Part shown: positions 9,351 to 19,363 of the stretch, in pieces
Numbering within the stretch: the stretch's first letter is position 1
How the letters are laid out: every line of letters begins with the position of its first letter
Source of the DNA: Candidatus Phaeomarinobacter ectocarpi
Lineage (GTDB): Bacteria > Pseudomonadota > Alphaproteobacteria > CGMCC-115125
Direction of reading: 5' to 3'
Length of the DNA: 64,000 nt
Assembly (NCBI RefSeq): GCF_000689395.1
Contig: NZ_HG966617.1
Location: forward strand, 1,487,274-1,551,273
Notes under the pieces: generated by a model
Databases searched by the model: none
What the model was told of the DNA's origin: nothing
Seen by the model: only the letters and a program-made list of their open reading frames with translations
Translations under genes and position numbers: made by a program

Positions 9351-9868
9351 TTTTTTGGTTCCTTCGGGTTTGCAGGCAGCCTGATTGCCGCAGTAAGCGA
9401 GCCGCCGACGAATGAGCGGCCTGGATCAATAACGAAGTTCTTTCGAACGGCTTCGCGGCCCAGCAGCATGCGAAAGCCTAGCTGGTCGCGGTCAGTAAGT
9501 GTCAGTTCTATGGGCCAGAAATGGTCGCCGACCTGGGCAGTGGTCTTGATGACATAACGCTCTTCCTGGTGCCCGTTTGAACTACGTATGTGGCGCTGGT
9601 CGTGTACAGCAGCCACGCATTCGATCTCAGGCAGCCGTCGTCGTTGCGCGGGATGTAGCAAGAACGATACATGTGGTGATCCGCCATCAGTAAACGGACG
9701 GATTTTGAAGGCATGGATGGCCGACGTCCGGGCGCCGGTGTCAATTTTTGCTTTGACCTGTGTGACCCCCAAATCCCCAAGACCGACCCATTCCCGCCAG
9801 CCGATAATCGGACGGGCGGGTTTTACCCGTGGGCGAGGAGGCTTAAGAGCCGTGTTTTTCGCAGACAT
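9347..9868 (-). CDS. RimK/LysX-associated retropepsin-like protease (RimB/COG4067)
   Basis: A 173-residue protein of the ATP-dependent zinc protease / COG4067 family that accompanies rimK in many Proteobacteria. The retroviral-type aspartyl protease motif is visible as [13 protein letters not shown] with D43, and a late [17 protein letters not shown] segment matches the family's second conserved block. In Pseudomonas a homologue (RimB) modulates RimK activity and the modified S6; a similar role is inferred here. It is the first gene of a three-gene operon with overlapping stops and starts. There are 94 bases between it and the Sel1 gene upstream. Confidence 0.88.
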   Translation of the reverse strand: MSAKNTALKPPRPRVKPARPIIGWREWVGLGDLGVTQVKAKIDTGARTSAIHAFKIRPFTDGGSPHVSFLLHPAQRRRLPEIECVAAVHDQRHIRSSNGHQEERYVIKTTAQVGDHFWPIELTLTDRDQLGFRMLLGREAVRKNFVIDPGRSFVGGSLTAAIRLPANPKEPKK

Positions 9869-9962
9869 GAAGGGCCGGAAATCACAATAAGGAGTGTATG
9901 CTTATCACGATGCGCCCCCAATGCCTGAAAATACTTCAGCAAATCGGCTTGGTCTTTTGGCG

Positions 9963-10688
9963 CTATCTCTTGGTGTGTTCGAGGCGAAATGCTTCCGCCA
10001 GCCGGATGCCTGCGTCCATCTGGGCGCGCGACATCTGTTTTTCCCGCTGGCCCATCAGGGCATCAACACCTGCGCGGGTGTCGTCCGTTGCGCCTTGGCG
10101 CGCGAGAAGCAGAAAGCTGTAGGCCTTGGCCTTGTCCTGGGGAAGCGGATCACCGTCCCAGTAAATCCCGGACAGAAAAATGAGGGCTGGCGTGTAGTAC
10201 TTTTCAGCGGCCAGCTCGTACCAGCGAATGCCTTCAAAGCGGTTTCGTTCGGCGCCCTCGCCGTTGTAGTGCATTTCGCCGATCTTCATCTGGGCTTCAG
10301 CGTGCTGGTTGAGCGCTGCCTTCTCATACCAGCGCAACGCTTCGTCCACATTGGATTTGATGTCCGCGTCAGGCTTGCCGGTGCGATAATAGTCACCCAG
10401 CTCCACCTGCGCCTGCACATGGTTCCCTTCAGCGGCCAGCGTCATGTACTTCACGGCCTTGTAAGGATTAGCCGGGGCACCATTGTTGCCCTCATACATC
10501 TTGGCCGCCAGAAAGGCGGAGGTTGCATCGCCCGCGTCGCCGCCCTCAGCCCATGCCTGTGTGGCGGCGGTCACGTCGCCCGCAGAATAGGCTTCAATGC
10601 CGCTTTGCAGGTCAGCTGCAGCCGGGGCGATGCCCCAGCTAATGGCTGCCAGCAAAACGAAAGCAGTTTTAGATATCCGCATAAACAT
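9963..10688 (-). CDS. Exported Sel1-like repeat protein
   Basis: A 241-residue protein with an N-terminal signal peptide (hydrophobic stretch ending near PAAADL) followed by about four Sel1-type tetratricopeptide-like repeats, recognisable as alternating [24 protein letters not shown] and WYELAAEKY helices. Such repeats mediate protein contacts in the periplasm; no partner can be named. The ATG at 10688 has AGGAAG at ideal distance, and this ribosome site lies inside the end of ilvD, so the first 20 bases overlap ilvD and the two genes are probably translated together. Confidence 0.85.
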   Translation of the reverse strand: MFMRISKTAFVLLAAISWGIAPAAADLQSGIEAYSAGDVTAATQAWAEGGDAGDATSAFLAAKMYEGNNGAPANPYKAVKYMTLAAEGNHVQAQVELGDYYRTGKPDADIKSNVDEALRWYEKAALNQHAEAQMKIGEMHYNGEGAERNRFEGIRWYELAAEKYYTPALIFLSGIYWDGDPLPQDKAKAYSFLLLARQGATDDTRAGVDALMGQREKQMSRAQMDAGIRLAEAFRLEHTKR

Positions 10689-12393
10689 GCGTTTCTTCCT
10701 TTGCGCCCGGATGGGTCAATGCGCCGCCCCGGGCCGGGCCGACAAGCTGAACATATTTCCACAATGTGCCGGAATTATAGTCGGTCTTGCGCGGTTTCCA
10801 GTTTTTCTTCCGCTCAGCCATCACATCTTCGGCAACGTCGAGATCAAGTGTCCCGGCTTCCGCATCAATGGTGATGATGTCGCCATCCTCGATGAGGCCG
10901 ATGGGACCTCCTTCGGCAGCTTCTGGACCCACATGGCCGATGCAGAACCCGCGTGTCGCGCCTGAGAAGCGACCATCGGTGATGAGCGCAACCTTGTCGC
11001 CCATGCCCTGGCCATAGAGCGCAGACGTGGTGGACAGCATTTCGCGCATGCCCGGACCACCCTTGGGCCCTTCATAGCGAATGATCAGGACCTCGCCTTC
11101 CTTGTACTGACGGTTTTCAACCGCCTCGAAGGCTTCCTCTTCGCAATCAAAGCAGCGCGCGGGGCCTGAGAACTGCTGCTTCTCAAGACCGGCCACTTTC
11201 ACGATGGCGCCTTCCGGTGCCAGTGATCCCTGAAGACCGACAACGCCGCCGGTTGGAGTGATTGGGTTGGACACCGGATAGATGACTTTCTGGTCCGGGT
11301 TCCACTCGATCTCGGAGAGGTTTTCCTCCAGTGTTTTGCCGGTGACCGTAACGCAGTCACCATGCAGGAACCCACCCTCGTGGAGTGTCTTGAGCAGCAT
11401 TGGAACGCCACCGGCTTCGTACATGTCCTTGGCAACGTAATTGCCGCCTGGCTTGAGGTCAGCCACATAGGGCGTCTTCTTGAAAATCTCGCAGACTTCC
11501 ATCAGGTCGAAATCAATGCCTGCTTCTGCCGCCATGGCAGGAAGATGCAGACCGGCATTGGTCGAGCCGCCGGAGGCCGCCACGACCGTGGCCGCGTTTT
11601 CAAATGCCTTGCGCGTGCAGATGTCGCGTGGGCGCAAACCCGTCTTGACCAGTTCCATGACGGCGCGACCAGAGGCGGCTGCGTACTCGTCACGGCTTTC
11701 ATAGGGTGCAGGAGCACCAGCCGAATTTGGCAGTGCGAGACCGATGGCTTCCGACACGCAGGCCATGGTGTTGGCTGTGAATTGACCACCGCAGGCGCCT
11801 GCGCTCGGGCATGCAATGCATTCAAGCTCATGCAGGTCTTCGTCAGACATGTTGCCGGCAGAGTGCTGGCCGACGCCTTCAAAGACATCAAGAACGGTTA
11901 CGTCCTTGCCCTTGAATTGGCCCGGCAAAATGGAGCCGCCATACATGAAAACGCTTGGCACGTTGAGACGCAGCATGGACATCATCATGCCCGGAAGGCT
12001 TTTGTCACAGCCTGCGAGGCCAACAAGCGCGTCATAGCAATGGCCGCGCATGGTGAGCTCAACGGAGTCCGCAATGACATCACGGCTGACCAGGGATGAC
12101 TTCATGCCCTGATGACCCATGGCAATGCCGTCCGTCACGGTGATGGTGCAGAATTCACGCGGTGTGCCCGACGCTTCCTTGACACCCTGCTTCACAGACT
12201 GGGCCTGACGCTGCAACGCGATGTTGCATGGCGCAGCCTCGTTCCAGCAGGTGGCCACACCCACAAATGGTTGATCAATCTCTTCCTGCGTAAGGCCCAT
12301 CGCATAGTAGTACGAGCGATGCGGAGCGCGCTGCGGGCCGACCGTAACGTGGCGGCTCGGCAGCTTCGATTTATCAAATGTGTTGGCACTCAT
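10669..12393 (-). CDS. ilvD: Dihydroxy-acid dehydratase
   Basis: Converts 2,3-dihydroxy-3-methyl acids into 2-keto acids in isoleucine and valine synthesis (and pantothenate via valine precursor). The 574-residue protein shows the Fe-S cysteine motifs [22 protein letters not shown] and [16 protein letters not shown], as well as the C-terminal [10 protein letters not shown] segment. I start at ATG 12393 with GGAG upstream; an in-frame TTG ten codons earlier is weaker. The rest of the branched-chain pathway is not in the window. Confidence 0.97.
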   Translation of the reverse strand: MSANTFDKSKLPSRHVTVGPQRAPHRSYYYAMGLTQEEIDQPFVGVATCWNEAAPCNIALQRQAQSVKQGVKEASGTPREFCTITVTDGIAMGHQGMKSSLVSRDVIADSVELTMRGHCYDALVGLAGCDKSLPGMMMSMLRLNVPSVFMYGGSILPGQFKGKDVTVLDVFEGVGQHSAGNMSDEDLHELECIACPSAGACGGQFTANTMACVSEAIGLALPNSAGAPAPYESRDEYAAASGRAVMELVKTGLRPRDICTRKAFENAATVVAASGGSTNAGLHLPAMAAEAGIDFDLMEVCEIFKKTPYVADLKPGGNYVAKDMYEAGGVPMLLKTLHEGGFLHGDCVTVTGKTLEENLSEIEWNPDQKVIYPVSNPITPTGGVVGLQGSLAPEGAIVKVAGLEKQQFSGPARCFDCEEEAFEAVENRQYKEGEVLIIRYEGPKGGPGMREMLSTTSALYGQGMGDKVALITDGRFSGATRGFCIGHVGPEAAEGGPIGLIEDGDIITIDAEAGTLDLDVAEDVMAERKKNWKPRKTDYNSGTLWKYVQLVGPARGGALTHPGAKEETHVYADI

Positions 12394-12505
12394 GGGGCCG
12401 GATCTCCGTTGGGGGTGTCGCAATAGTGGCGAAAGTTTAGGCGTTCGGTCTTTGAGGTTCCACAGTAAGACCGGGCATCAGCCTTGCAGTGGTTAACCCC
12501 AGGCA

Positions 12506-13693
12506 TCAGGGGGTTTCTGCCTGGGTCAGGCTTCCGATCATGGCGAGATATGCGGTTGTGAAGGCCGCCTGGTCCAAAGCACTGTGTTCCGTGTTCCAGG
12601 TTGCCGTGATGCACCAGCTTGTGCCGGTTTCATCCACAAGCCGTGTGGTCATGTTGAAGGCCCCGAAATTCGAGCCGCCCTTATAGGCCACTTTTTCCCA
12701 CATTTCAGGGTTTGCCACACCGGGATTAACCTGCATGGCAGGCTGATCGGCGACGTCCTCAATGAGACTGCAAAGTTCGCGCGCGGAGATCGGCCAGCCG
12801 ATTTCAGGCGACGGGCTGTCATCGAGTTCGGTCACCTCAGGCAGTGGCGCATCGGCCAGATCAACCAGCACGTCAGCCCGACTTTCGTTCTCAGCCGCCC
12901 GGAAGCGGGCCCGGGTGTTGTTCACATCGGCCTTGAGTTTGAAGAACTCTGCGGTCGTGATCAGCGGCTTTTGCGGCAGGTGCGCTTCGACCGCGTCGCG
13001 CCCAAGGATTGAAATCAGCGCATCCGTCGCGGTGTTGTCCGAGATGGAAATCATCAAGGTGGCCAGTGTGGCCAGCGTCACCGGCGTGTCCTCAGGCCAG
13101 TCCTGGAGGATGCCGCTGGGCAGAGAGCGCCAGGCGGGATCAACCGTCACCACGTCAGCCATGGTCAGCGTGCCGCTCTCAACCGCTTCCATCAGTGCCT
13201 TGAGAACAGCCATCTTGAAGGTCGAGCCGGCATCCAGTGCTGTGTCCGGTGCCAATGCCACCTGGTCCACACCATCGCGGGTGACCAGCAATGAAATCTG
13301 CCCGCCGCCAGACCGCTCAAGCCGGACAAAGCCACCCAACGCTTCCTGCGGCGTAAGGCCGGACGCGGTTGGTTGCCGGAAGAACAGGAATGTGACCAGC
13401 CCCTGATCATCAAGCTGGATTTCAGCAGGCACACGGCCGCGCTCCAGAAACACCGTGTAGGTGTTCTGACCGTCTTTCTGGACACCGCGGAATCCGCCCA
13501 GCGTGCCTTTGAGCCCACGGACGATGGCCACGACCTCTTCCACATTGGCGCGGTTCAGGAGCTCAGGCGAAAACAGCGTGCGCTCGATTGTGTCACGCAC
13601 GAATATGGTCTCGAGGACTTCTTCTTCTGCGGCATGGGCCGGCAGAACAAAAAGCAAGAACGCCAATGCAACGGCACTAAGTCGGGTCATCAT
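12506..13693 (-). CDS. Exported serine hydrolase of the beta-lactamase (class A) fold
   Basis: Penicillin-binding-protein-like serine hydrolase, 395 residues, with a signal peptide ending near AHAAEE. Active-site motifs are STFK (S157, K160), SDN (218-220) and KGG near residue 345 (AYKGGSNFGA). About 130 extra residues precede the catalytic domain, resembling the N-terminal NTF2/ORF12-like domain found in environmental class A-related serine hydrolases. It is not a typical resistance enzyme: the insert and the sequence GVANPEMWEKVAYKGG argue for a peptidase or esterase role in the cell envelope. The start lies two bases after the valS stop, indicating one transcript. Confidence 0.87.
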   Translation of the reverse strand: MMTRLSAVALAFLLFVLPAHAAEEEVLETIFVRDTIERTLFSPELLNRANVEEVVAIVRGLKGTLGGFRGVQKDGQNTYTVFLERGRVPAEIQLDDQGLVTFLFFRQPTASGLTPQEALGGFVRLERSGGGQISLLVTRDGVDQVALAPDTALDAGSTFKMAVLKALMEAVESGTLTMADVVTVDPAWRSLPSGILQDWPEDTPVTLATLATLMISISDNTATDALISILGRDAVEAHLPQKPLITTAEFFKLKADVNNTRARFRAAENESRADVLVDLADAPLPEVTELDDSPSPEIGWPISARELCSLIEDVADQPAMQVNPGVANPEMWEKVAYKGGSNFGAFNMTTRLVDETGTSWCITATWNTEHSALDQAAFTTAYLAMIGSLTQAETP

Positions 13694-13695
13694 CT

Positions 13696-16470
13696 TTACG
13701 CAGCCCCTTCCAGGCGACCAAGAGCATCCGCCAGTTTGGCGCGGGTTTGTTCAGCATCAGTGCGCCGTTCGCGCTGTTCTTCGATGACAGCTTCCGGTGC
13801 CTTGGACAGGAATTTTTCATTGCCAAGTTTGCCGTCGATCTTCTTGATCTCGCCATCGATCTTGCCGATTTCCTTCGCAAGGCGCGCGCGCTCTGCGTCG
13901 ATATCAATGACGTCAGCAAGCGGCAGGAAGAGCGTCGCTTCATCCACAACGGACTGAATGGCGCCTGCGGGCGTTTCATCACTGGCCTTGATGCTGTCGA
14001 GCCGGGCAAGTCGCTCGATCATGTCCTTGTTGCGCGCGATGCGGTCAATGGTTTCAGCAGAGGCCCCCCGCAGGACGAGCGGGATTTTGGCCCCCGCGGG
14101 AACATTCATCTGCGCACGGACGGACCGCACTTCAGACACCAGCCGGATGATCCAGTCGATCTCAGCATCCGCTGCAGCGTCACCGAGTTCGGCGCTGTAG
14201 GTCGGCCACTCAGCTGATACCAGCATGCTGGTCCGTGCGGGCCCTTCAACACCATCCTTCCATAGTTCCTCTGTCAGGAACGGCATCATGGGGTGGAGCA
14301 TCAGCAAGATCTGATCCAGCGCCCATGCCGCAGTGGCGCGGGTTTCAGCCTTGGTGGCTTCGTCCGTGCCGTAAAGCACGGGCTTGATGAGCTCCACATA
14401 CCAGTCGCAATAGACATCCCAGACGAAGTGATAAAGCGCGCCCGCCGCTTCATTGAAGCGGTAGCCTTCTAGCGCCTCGGTGACTTTGGCAGCCGTCCGG
14501 CGTGTTTCACCGGCGATCCACTTGTTCGGTGTGCTGGTCACGGTGGAGACGTCAAAGCCTTTAACGCGCGAGCACTCGTTCATCTGGCAGAAGCGTGCGG
14601 CGTTCCACAACTTGGTACCGAAGTTTCGGTAGCCCTCTACACGGGACGTGGAAAGTTTGATGTCACGCCCCTGCGCCGCCATCGCGGTCAGCGTAAAACG
14701 CAACGCATCGGCGCCATAGGTATCGATCAATTCCAGAGGGTCAATGACATTGCCCTTGGACTTGGACATCTTGGCGCCCTTGTCATCACGAACCAGGGCA
14801 TGGATGTAAACGTCCTTGAACGGAACTTCCTTCATGAAGTGAAGACCAAACATCATCATCCGGGCAACCCAGAAGAAGATGATGTCAAAGGCTGTTACCA
14901 GAACATCTGTGCCGTAATAACGACCAAGCTCTGGCGTTTCTTCGGGCCAGCCCTGGGTTGAGAACGGCCACAGGCCGGAGCTGAACCAGGTATCCAGAAC
15001 GTCTTCGTCCCGCTCCAGATCAACACGCTTGCCATAGTGAATTTCAGCCTGCTCGTAAGCATCTTCTTCTGTCTGGGCGACGAACACTTCCTTGTCCGGG
15101 CCATACCAGGCCGGAATCCGATGCCCCCACCACAGTTGCCGTGAGATGCACCAGGGCTGGATGTTCCGCATCCATTCGAAATAGGTCTTTTCCCAGTTCT
15201 TTGGAACGAAGGTCGTTTCGCCTTTCTCCACCGCTTCAATGGCGGGCTTGGCGAGTGTTGCGGCGTCCACATACCACTGGTCTGTCAGAAACGGTTCGAT
15301 GACATCATTGGACCGGTCACCATAGGGAATGGCGTGGCGATGATCATCAATCTTGTCGAGCATTCCCAGCTCATCAAGTGCTGAGACGATCTCCTTGCGG
15401 ACATCAAAACGGTCCTTGCCATGATAGGCGGTAACGGCCTCATGAGCCTGCGGTGCGCCTTCAAGGAAGGCCTCGTTGCTGTCGAGCAGGAGCTTCCCAC
15501 GTGTATCCAGAATGTTGATCATGCGCAGATCGTTCCGGCGGCCAACTTCAAAGTCATTGAAGTCATGCGCGGGCGTGATCTTCACAGCACCTGAGCCCTG
15601 TGTCGGGTCGGCGTGCTCGTCCGCAACAATGGGAATGCGGCGACCGGTGATTGGCAGCACCACATGCGAGCCGATCAGATGCTTGTAGCGCTCGTCTTCT
15701 GCATTAACAGCGACGCCGGTGTCACCCAGCATGGTTTCCGGACGCGTTGTGGCGACAACAATGTAATCGCGTGTTTCATGGGCGATCGGGTTGCCGTCGT
15801 CGTCATGCTCCGTTGGAAACTCATAGGTTTTTCCATCGGCAAGCGGATAGCGGAAATGCCATAGATGTCCGTTGACGTCCGTGGGCACGACTTCGAGGTC
15901 TGAGATCGCGGTCTCAAGCGTGGGGTCCCAGTTCACAAGGCGCTTGTCCTTGTAGATCAGGCCTTCCTTGTAGAGCTGGACAAACACCTTGAGGACGGCT
16001 TTGGACATGCCGTCATCCATAGTGAAGCGCTCGCGCGACCAGTCACACGAAGCACCAAGGCGGCGCAGCTGATTGGTAATCGTGCTGCCGCTCTCAGCCT
16101 TCCATTCCCAGACGCGCTCGATAAAGGCATCCCGGCCCATTTCACGACGCGACGAATTGTTGCCCTGCTCAGCAAGCTGACGTTCGACGACTGCCTGAGT
16201 CGCGATGCCCGCATGATCCGTCCCTGGCTGCCACAACACGTCCTTGCCCCGCATGCGTTCAAACCGGATCAGAATGTCCTGCAACGTATTGTTGAGGGCG
16301 TGTCCCATATGCAGGGAGCCCGTCACATTGGGAGGGGGAATGACGATTGAATATGGCGTGGCACCCGCTGCGACGCGCTCGGGATCACCGCCCTTGAAGG
16401 CACCGGTTTCTTCCCACTCGGCATAGATACGTGGCTCAGCCGTCTGAGGCTGGAAGGACTTCTCAAGCAT
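13696..16470 (-). CDS. valS: Valyl-tRNA synthetase
   Basis: Class I synthetase charging tRNA-Val, 924 residues, close to the family length. The signature HMGH (residues 54-57, in [16 protein letters not shown]) and the [12 protein letters not shown] loop near residue 565 are intact; the editing (CP1) domain is present with [11 protein letters not shown], and the C-terminus ends in the coiled-coil arm ([17 protein letters not shown] and following). The start is ATG at 16470. A rho-independent terminator stands between it and popZ, so it likely has its own promoter in 16471-16530. Confidence 0.98.
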   Translation of the reverse strand: MLEKSFQPQTAEPRIYAEWEETGAFKGGDPERVAAGATPYSIVIPPPNVTGSLHMGHALNNTLQDILIRFERMRGKDVLWQPGTDHAGIATQAVVERQLAEQGNNSSRREMGRDAFIERVWEWKAESGSTITNQLRRLGASCDWSRERFTMDDGMSKAVLKVFVQLYKEGLIYKDKRLVNWDPTLETAISDLEVVPTDVNGHLWHFRYPLADGKTYEFPTEHDDDGNPIAHETRDYIVVATTRPETMLGDTGVAVNAEDERYKHLIGSHVVLPITGRRIPIVADEHADPTQGSGAVKITPAHDFNDFEVGRRNDLRMINILDTRGKLLLDSNEAFLEGAPQAHEAVTAYHGKDRFDVRKEIVSALDELGMLDKIDDHRHAIPYGDRSNDVIEPFLTDQWYVDAATLAKPAIEAVEKGETTFVPKNWEKTYFEWMRNIQPWCISRQLWWGHRIPAWYGPDKEVFVAQTEEDAYEQAEIHYGKRVDLERDEDVLDTWFSSGLWPFSTQGWPEETPELGRYYGTDVLVTAFDIIFFWVARMMMFGLHFMKEVPFKDVYIHALVRDDKGAKMSKSKGNVIDPLELIDTYGADALRFTLTAMAAQGRDIKLSTSRVEGYRNFGTKLWNAARFCQMNECSRVKGFDVSTVTSTPNKWIAGETRRTAAKVTEALEGYRFNEAAGALYHFVWDVYCDWYVELIKPVLYGTDEATKAETRATAAWALDQILLMLHPMMPFLTEELWKDGVEGPARTSMLVSAEWPTYSAELGDAAADAEIDWIIRLVSEVRSVRAQMNVPAGAKIPLVLRGASAETIDRIARNKDMIERLARLDSIKASDETPAGAIQSVVDEATLFLPLADVIDIDAERARLAKEIGKIDGEIKKIDGKLGNEKFLSKAPEAVIEEQRERRTDAEQTRAKLADALGRLEGAA

Positions 16471-16530
16471 TGTGTGTCTGGACCTTGCCCATGCCTGCCG
16501 CAGGAGGCCTGCAATCAGGGGGGCTAATAA

Positions 16531-16586
16531 ACAAAAAAGCCGGTTCCGCTGCGAATGCCTGATTTGGCATCACAAGGGAACCGGCT
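16531..16586 (-). terminator. Rho-independent terminator after popZ
   Basis: Reading the minus strand, AGCCGGTTCC (16586-16577) and GGAACCGGCT (16547-16538) form a perfect 10-bp stem around a 29-base loop, followed directly by a run of six T (16538-16533). It ends the popZ transcript before valS. The plus strand also ends in GGTTTT but has no gene to serve. Confidence 0.82.
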
Positions 16587-16649
16587 GGTTTTAACGCAAA
16601 GAGCCTCAATGACAACAAGGGGACAAAAAGAGGCTCGAAATCTACGTGA

Positions 16650-17387
16650 TTACCGCCGGCGACGGCGGCCCACGCGCTCCACTTCTTCAGCTACAGCTGC
16701 TTCGACGATGGCGGGCAGATTGTCATCCAGCCAGGCCTTCATCATTGGCCGCAGAAGGTCCTGAACGAGGCCTTCCAGTGTGCCGGATTCACCTTCGCCT
16801 GAGATGCGCATGTCATCAGACAGGCGGTCAAACGCGGCTGTCGCGGCAGCAGTTGCCTCTTCAGACATCAAGGATGTGGGTTCCGGTGTCGGCGCTGTAT
16901 TGGCAACCGGTATCGGCGCGGCCAGCGGTACCGGGGCCGGTTCCGGCTCGGGCTCTGGTTCCGGCGTGCGATCAATCGCCATGAGATCGCTGTCTTCGCC
17001 CGTGTCAAACGGGTCATCCACAACCGGTTCGGGTGCGGGTGCGGGTGCGGGTTCGGGCTCTGGCTCGGGGTCAGGCGCTGCAGCCATTTCCGGCTCAGGT
17101 TCTGGCTCTGGCTCAGGTTCCGGGTCAGCTTCGGCGATGTCCGTCAGTTCGAGAACATCATCTTCGTCATCCGCGCCATCATCGGCGACCATCAGGTCTT
17201 CAATGGGCGTTGCTTCTTCCTCAGCCGGGTCAGCGTCGCCTGCTGCGTCGACAGCTTCAGATGCTTCCGCCTCGGACGCTGCCGCGCCTTCAGCACCTTC
17301 TTCCTCGCCGTCTTCGGAAATAATCCGACGGATCGAGGCGAGAATTTCTTCCATGGAAGGTTCGGCCTGGGTGCCTTGTTCGCTCAT
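16650..17387 (-). CDS. popZ: PopZ-like polar organising protein (DUF2497)
   Basis: A 245-residue acidic protein matching the PopZ layout: a short N-terminal helix (PSMEEILASIRRIISEDG, residues about 10-27) that binds client proteins, a long Pro/Glu/Asp-rich linker (about 40-165, with PEPEPEPEPE runs), and a helical C-terminus (LVQDLLRPMMKAWLDDNLPAIVEA) that oligomerises. In Caulobacter PopZ forms the polar hub that anchors chromosome centromeres. The valS-popZ-tolC order is shared with that genus. The C-terminal tail is GRRRRR. The frame extends 35 codons upstream through a tandem repeat, but the ATG at 17387 has GGTGAG before it and matches family N-termini. Confidence 0.9.
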   Translation of the reverse strand: MSEQGTQAEPSMEEILASIRRIISEDGEEEGAEGAAASEAEASEAVDAAGDADPAEEEATPIEDLMVADDGADDEDDVLELTDIAEADPEPEPEPEPEPEMAAAPDPEPEPEPAPAPAPEPVVDDPFDTGEDSDLMAIDRTPEPEPEPEPAPVPLAAPIPVANTAPTPEPTSLMSEEATAAATAAFDRLSDDMRISGEGESGTLEGLVQDLLRPMMKAWLDDNLPAIVEAAVAEEVERVGRRRRR

Positions 17388-17405
17388 CGTATCACTCACC
17401 GCATG

Positions 17406-17441
17406 CTGCGCGCTAAATCGGTTCTGCGCGCTAAATCTGTT
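17406..17441. repeat. Tandem 18-bp repeat upstream of popZ
   Basis: Two adjacent 18-bp units (17406-17423 and 17424-17441) differ at one base; each contains GCGCGCTAAATC. They lie 19 to 54 bases before the popZ ATG, where a transcript leader or operator would be. Because 18 is divisible by three, the repeat would also read as a duplicated hexapeptide if an upstream start were used. Confidence 0.8.
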
Positions 17442-17663
17442 TTGGCCTGCTCCGGACAAGGAACCGACTCGAGGAAAAACCTCTGCAACCAACTGAGTTA
17501 AGCCTAGCCCAGCCGCAAGGCCAATTAAAGGCAGGCAAACCCTAAAGGGAGATAGTTATCAAAGCAGTTTCAGCCAGAAACAGTTAACTCCAGCCTATTG
17601 TGGCGAAGAAAACAGCACTTCTGGCTTTGAACACCCGCAATGGAGCATTCGCGGACTGCGTGA

Positions 17664-19136
17664 TTAGAGCTGAGACGCTGCGTCGGTGCCTGATTCGGGA
17701 GCCACATCATCCGGCTCGTCATCAATGCCCCAGCCGATCCACTGTCCGCTCACATCGTCGTAGTTTTCGCTGGGATCATACTGGTCAACGGGAAGAGCCA
17801 GATAGTTGGCATTCAGGCGACCGATGGCAGACAGCAATTGATATGCAGCCACATAGGCATTGCGCTCGGATGTCACCAGGGCGACGCGTGAGTCCAGCAA
17901 CTCCTGCTCGGCATCCAGAACGTCCAGAGTTGTACGCGAGCCGACCTGAGCTTCCTGCTGAACACCGTCGAGGGCGATCTCGTTGGCGCGTACCTGTTCG
18001 CGATCGGACACGATACGCGCATTGGCGGCCCGGTAGTTTTCCCAGGCACTTGCAACGCCTTCTTCAACCGAGCGAGTCGCTTCGCGGATCTGCAGGCGCG
18101 ATTGGCTGTTCAGCTGTTTCGCCTGACGGATCTGGCTGTACTCAGCACCCGACTGATACAGCGGGATGGTCAGCCGACCGGTAACGGACGCGCTTTCAGA
18201 ACTCTTCACAGTCGTACTGGGATTGTCTGACTGGCTGTAGTCACCCTGCACGGTCAATGTCGGCAGCAGACTGCCCTGCGCCGTCCGAATGGCGTGACGC
18301 GAGGCTTCTTCGGCAAAGCGTGCCGCCGCCAGTGTCGGATTGTTGACAGTGGCTGTCGCGAGCGCTGCGTCTTCGCTTTCAGGTAGTGGCGGCAGATCAG
18401 GTGCGGCCTGAAGCGTGCCGGGTGCTGATCCCACCACCCGTTCATAGGTGGCACGTGAGTTGATCAGATTGGCCTGCGCCTGAATGAGCGATGATTCAGA
18501 GCGGCTGAGGCGGGCTTCTGACTGTGCCACGTCTGTCCGGGTGATTTCGCCGACGTCGAAACGGTCCTGTGAGGCTTCAAGCTGGCGCTGCAACACGCTG
18601 ACATTGTTCTGATTGAGTTCGACCGTGGCCGTATCGCGCAGCACGTCCATATAGGCCGTCACAGCACTTAGCAGCACGTCCTGCTCTGTGCTGGTCAGTT
18701 GCGCGCGCCCAGCGGCAACCTGTGCCTTGGCCTGGCGTGTCTGGGAGACTGTGCGTCCCCCACGGAAGATGTTTTGCTGCACGGTGACGGTGCCGGTGTT
18801 CGTCGTCCGGTCATCCTTTGAGCTGCTAAGGGCGGCAAACCCCGCTCCGGCGCGCAGATCATTGTCCGACTGGGAGAACTGGCTGGTTCCGGTCGCGGAA
18901 ATTGACGGACGCCAATTGGCCAGTGCCTGGTTGACGTTTTCATCGGTCGCGCGCAGCTCCGCGCGGGCAGCCTGAAGCGTCGGGTTCGACCCGTATGTCG
19001 CCACAAGGGCGTCCTGCAGAGATTCTGCAGATGCGACGGACATGCCGCCGGCAAATACGAGTGAGAGCGAGAGTGCTGCAAGAGAAGCGCTATTGCGCAG
19101 CTTCTTGACCAGGAAGTCCGCTGAAAAATTGCTCAA
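17664..19136 (-). CDS. tolC: TolC family outer membrane protein
   Basis: Outer-membrane exit duct for type I secretion and multidrug efflux, 490 residues. A signal peptide (hydrophobic core SLAALSLSLVFAGG, cleavage near SVASA/ES) precedes two outer-membrane-efflux repeats; the characteristic start of the mature protein SLQDALVATYGSNPTLQAA is plain, and EVGEITRTDVAQSEARLS-like segments mark the helical barrel. The only workable start is TTG at 19136, preceded by GCGGGGC; the nearest ATG lies inside the signal peptide. No secretion ATPase or adaptor is adjacent. The gene sits between pcm and popZ as in related genomes. Confidence 0.93.
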   Translation of the reverse strand: MSNFSADFLVKKLRNSASLAALSLSLVFAGGMSVASAESLQDALVATYGSNPTLQAARAELRATDENVNQALANWRPSISATGTSQFSQSDNDLRAGAGFAALSSSKDDRTTNTGTVTVQQNIFRGGRTVSQTRQAKAQVAAGRAQLTSTEQDVLLSAVTAYMDVLRDTATVELNQNNVSVLQRQLEASQDRFDVGEITRTDVAQSEARLSRSESSLIQAQANLINSRATYERVVGSAPGTLQAAPDLPPLPESEDAALATATVNNPTLAAARFAEEASRHAIRTAQGSLLPTLTVQGDYSQSDNPSTTVKSSESASVTGRLTIPLYQSGAEYSQIRQAKQLNSQSRLQIREATRSVEEGVASAWENYRAANARIVSDREQVRANEIALDGVQQEAQVGSRTTLDVLDAEQELLDSRVALVTSERNAYVAAYQLLSAIGRLNANYLALPVDQYDPSENYDDVSGQWIGWGIDDEPDDVAPESGTDAASQL

Positions 19137-19311
19137 AACATGCCCCGCTTGTGCCCTGTCGGTGCAATGCGCACCTCAGCTGCTTATGTCAGTCCTATAT
19201 AGGGTGCCGGTGGAAGCCGGTTCAACACAGTCGCGCCAAAAAGTGGACAAATCGTCTGCATATCAGCCGTGAATCGGCTGTCTCACGCCCCTAAACACAT
19301 GTTTTACGCGT

Positions 19312-19340
19312 AAAAAGCCCAACCGGTTGTGCGGGTTAGG
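19312..19340 (-). terminator. Probable terminator after pcm
   Basis: On the minus strand CCTAACC and GGTTGGG pair (one G-T wobble) around a seven-base loop and are followed by C and five T. The site begins 24 bases after the pcm stop, in the gap before tolC. Confidence 0.55.
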
Positions 19341-19363
19341 CCGGTTGTGGCCGGAATTGTTGC

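Noticed and set aside
11362-12099. 245-codon plus-strand frame opposite ilvD
   Set aside because: The opposite strand carries all Fe-S motifs of IlvD; the frame is an antisense shadow.
12506-13693. Antibiotic-resistance beta-lactamase
   Set aside because: It has the serine hydrolase triad motifs but also a long N-terminal domain and no Glu166-type omega loop that I can identify; a resistance call is not supported.
16920-17130. CRISPR-like or satellite repeat
   Set aside because: The periodicity is 6 bases from alternating Pro and Glu/Ala codons of the PopZ linker; there are no spacers.
16780-17496. Ser/Gly-rich plus-strand frame opposite popZ
   Set aside because: It only reflects the Pro-Glu codon repeats of the PopZ linker read backwards.
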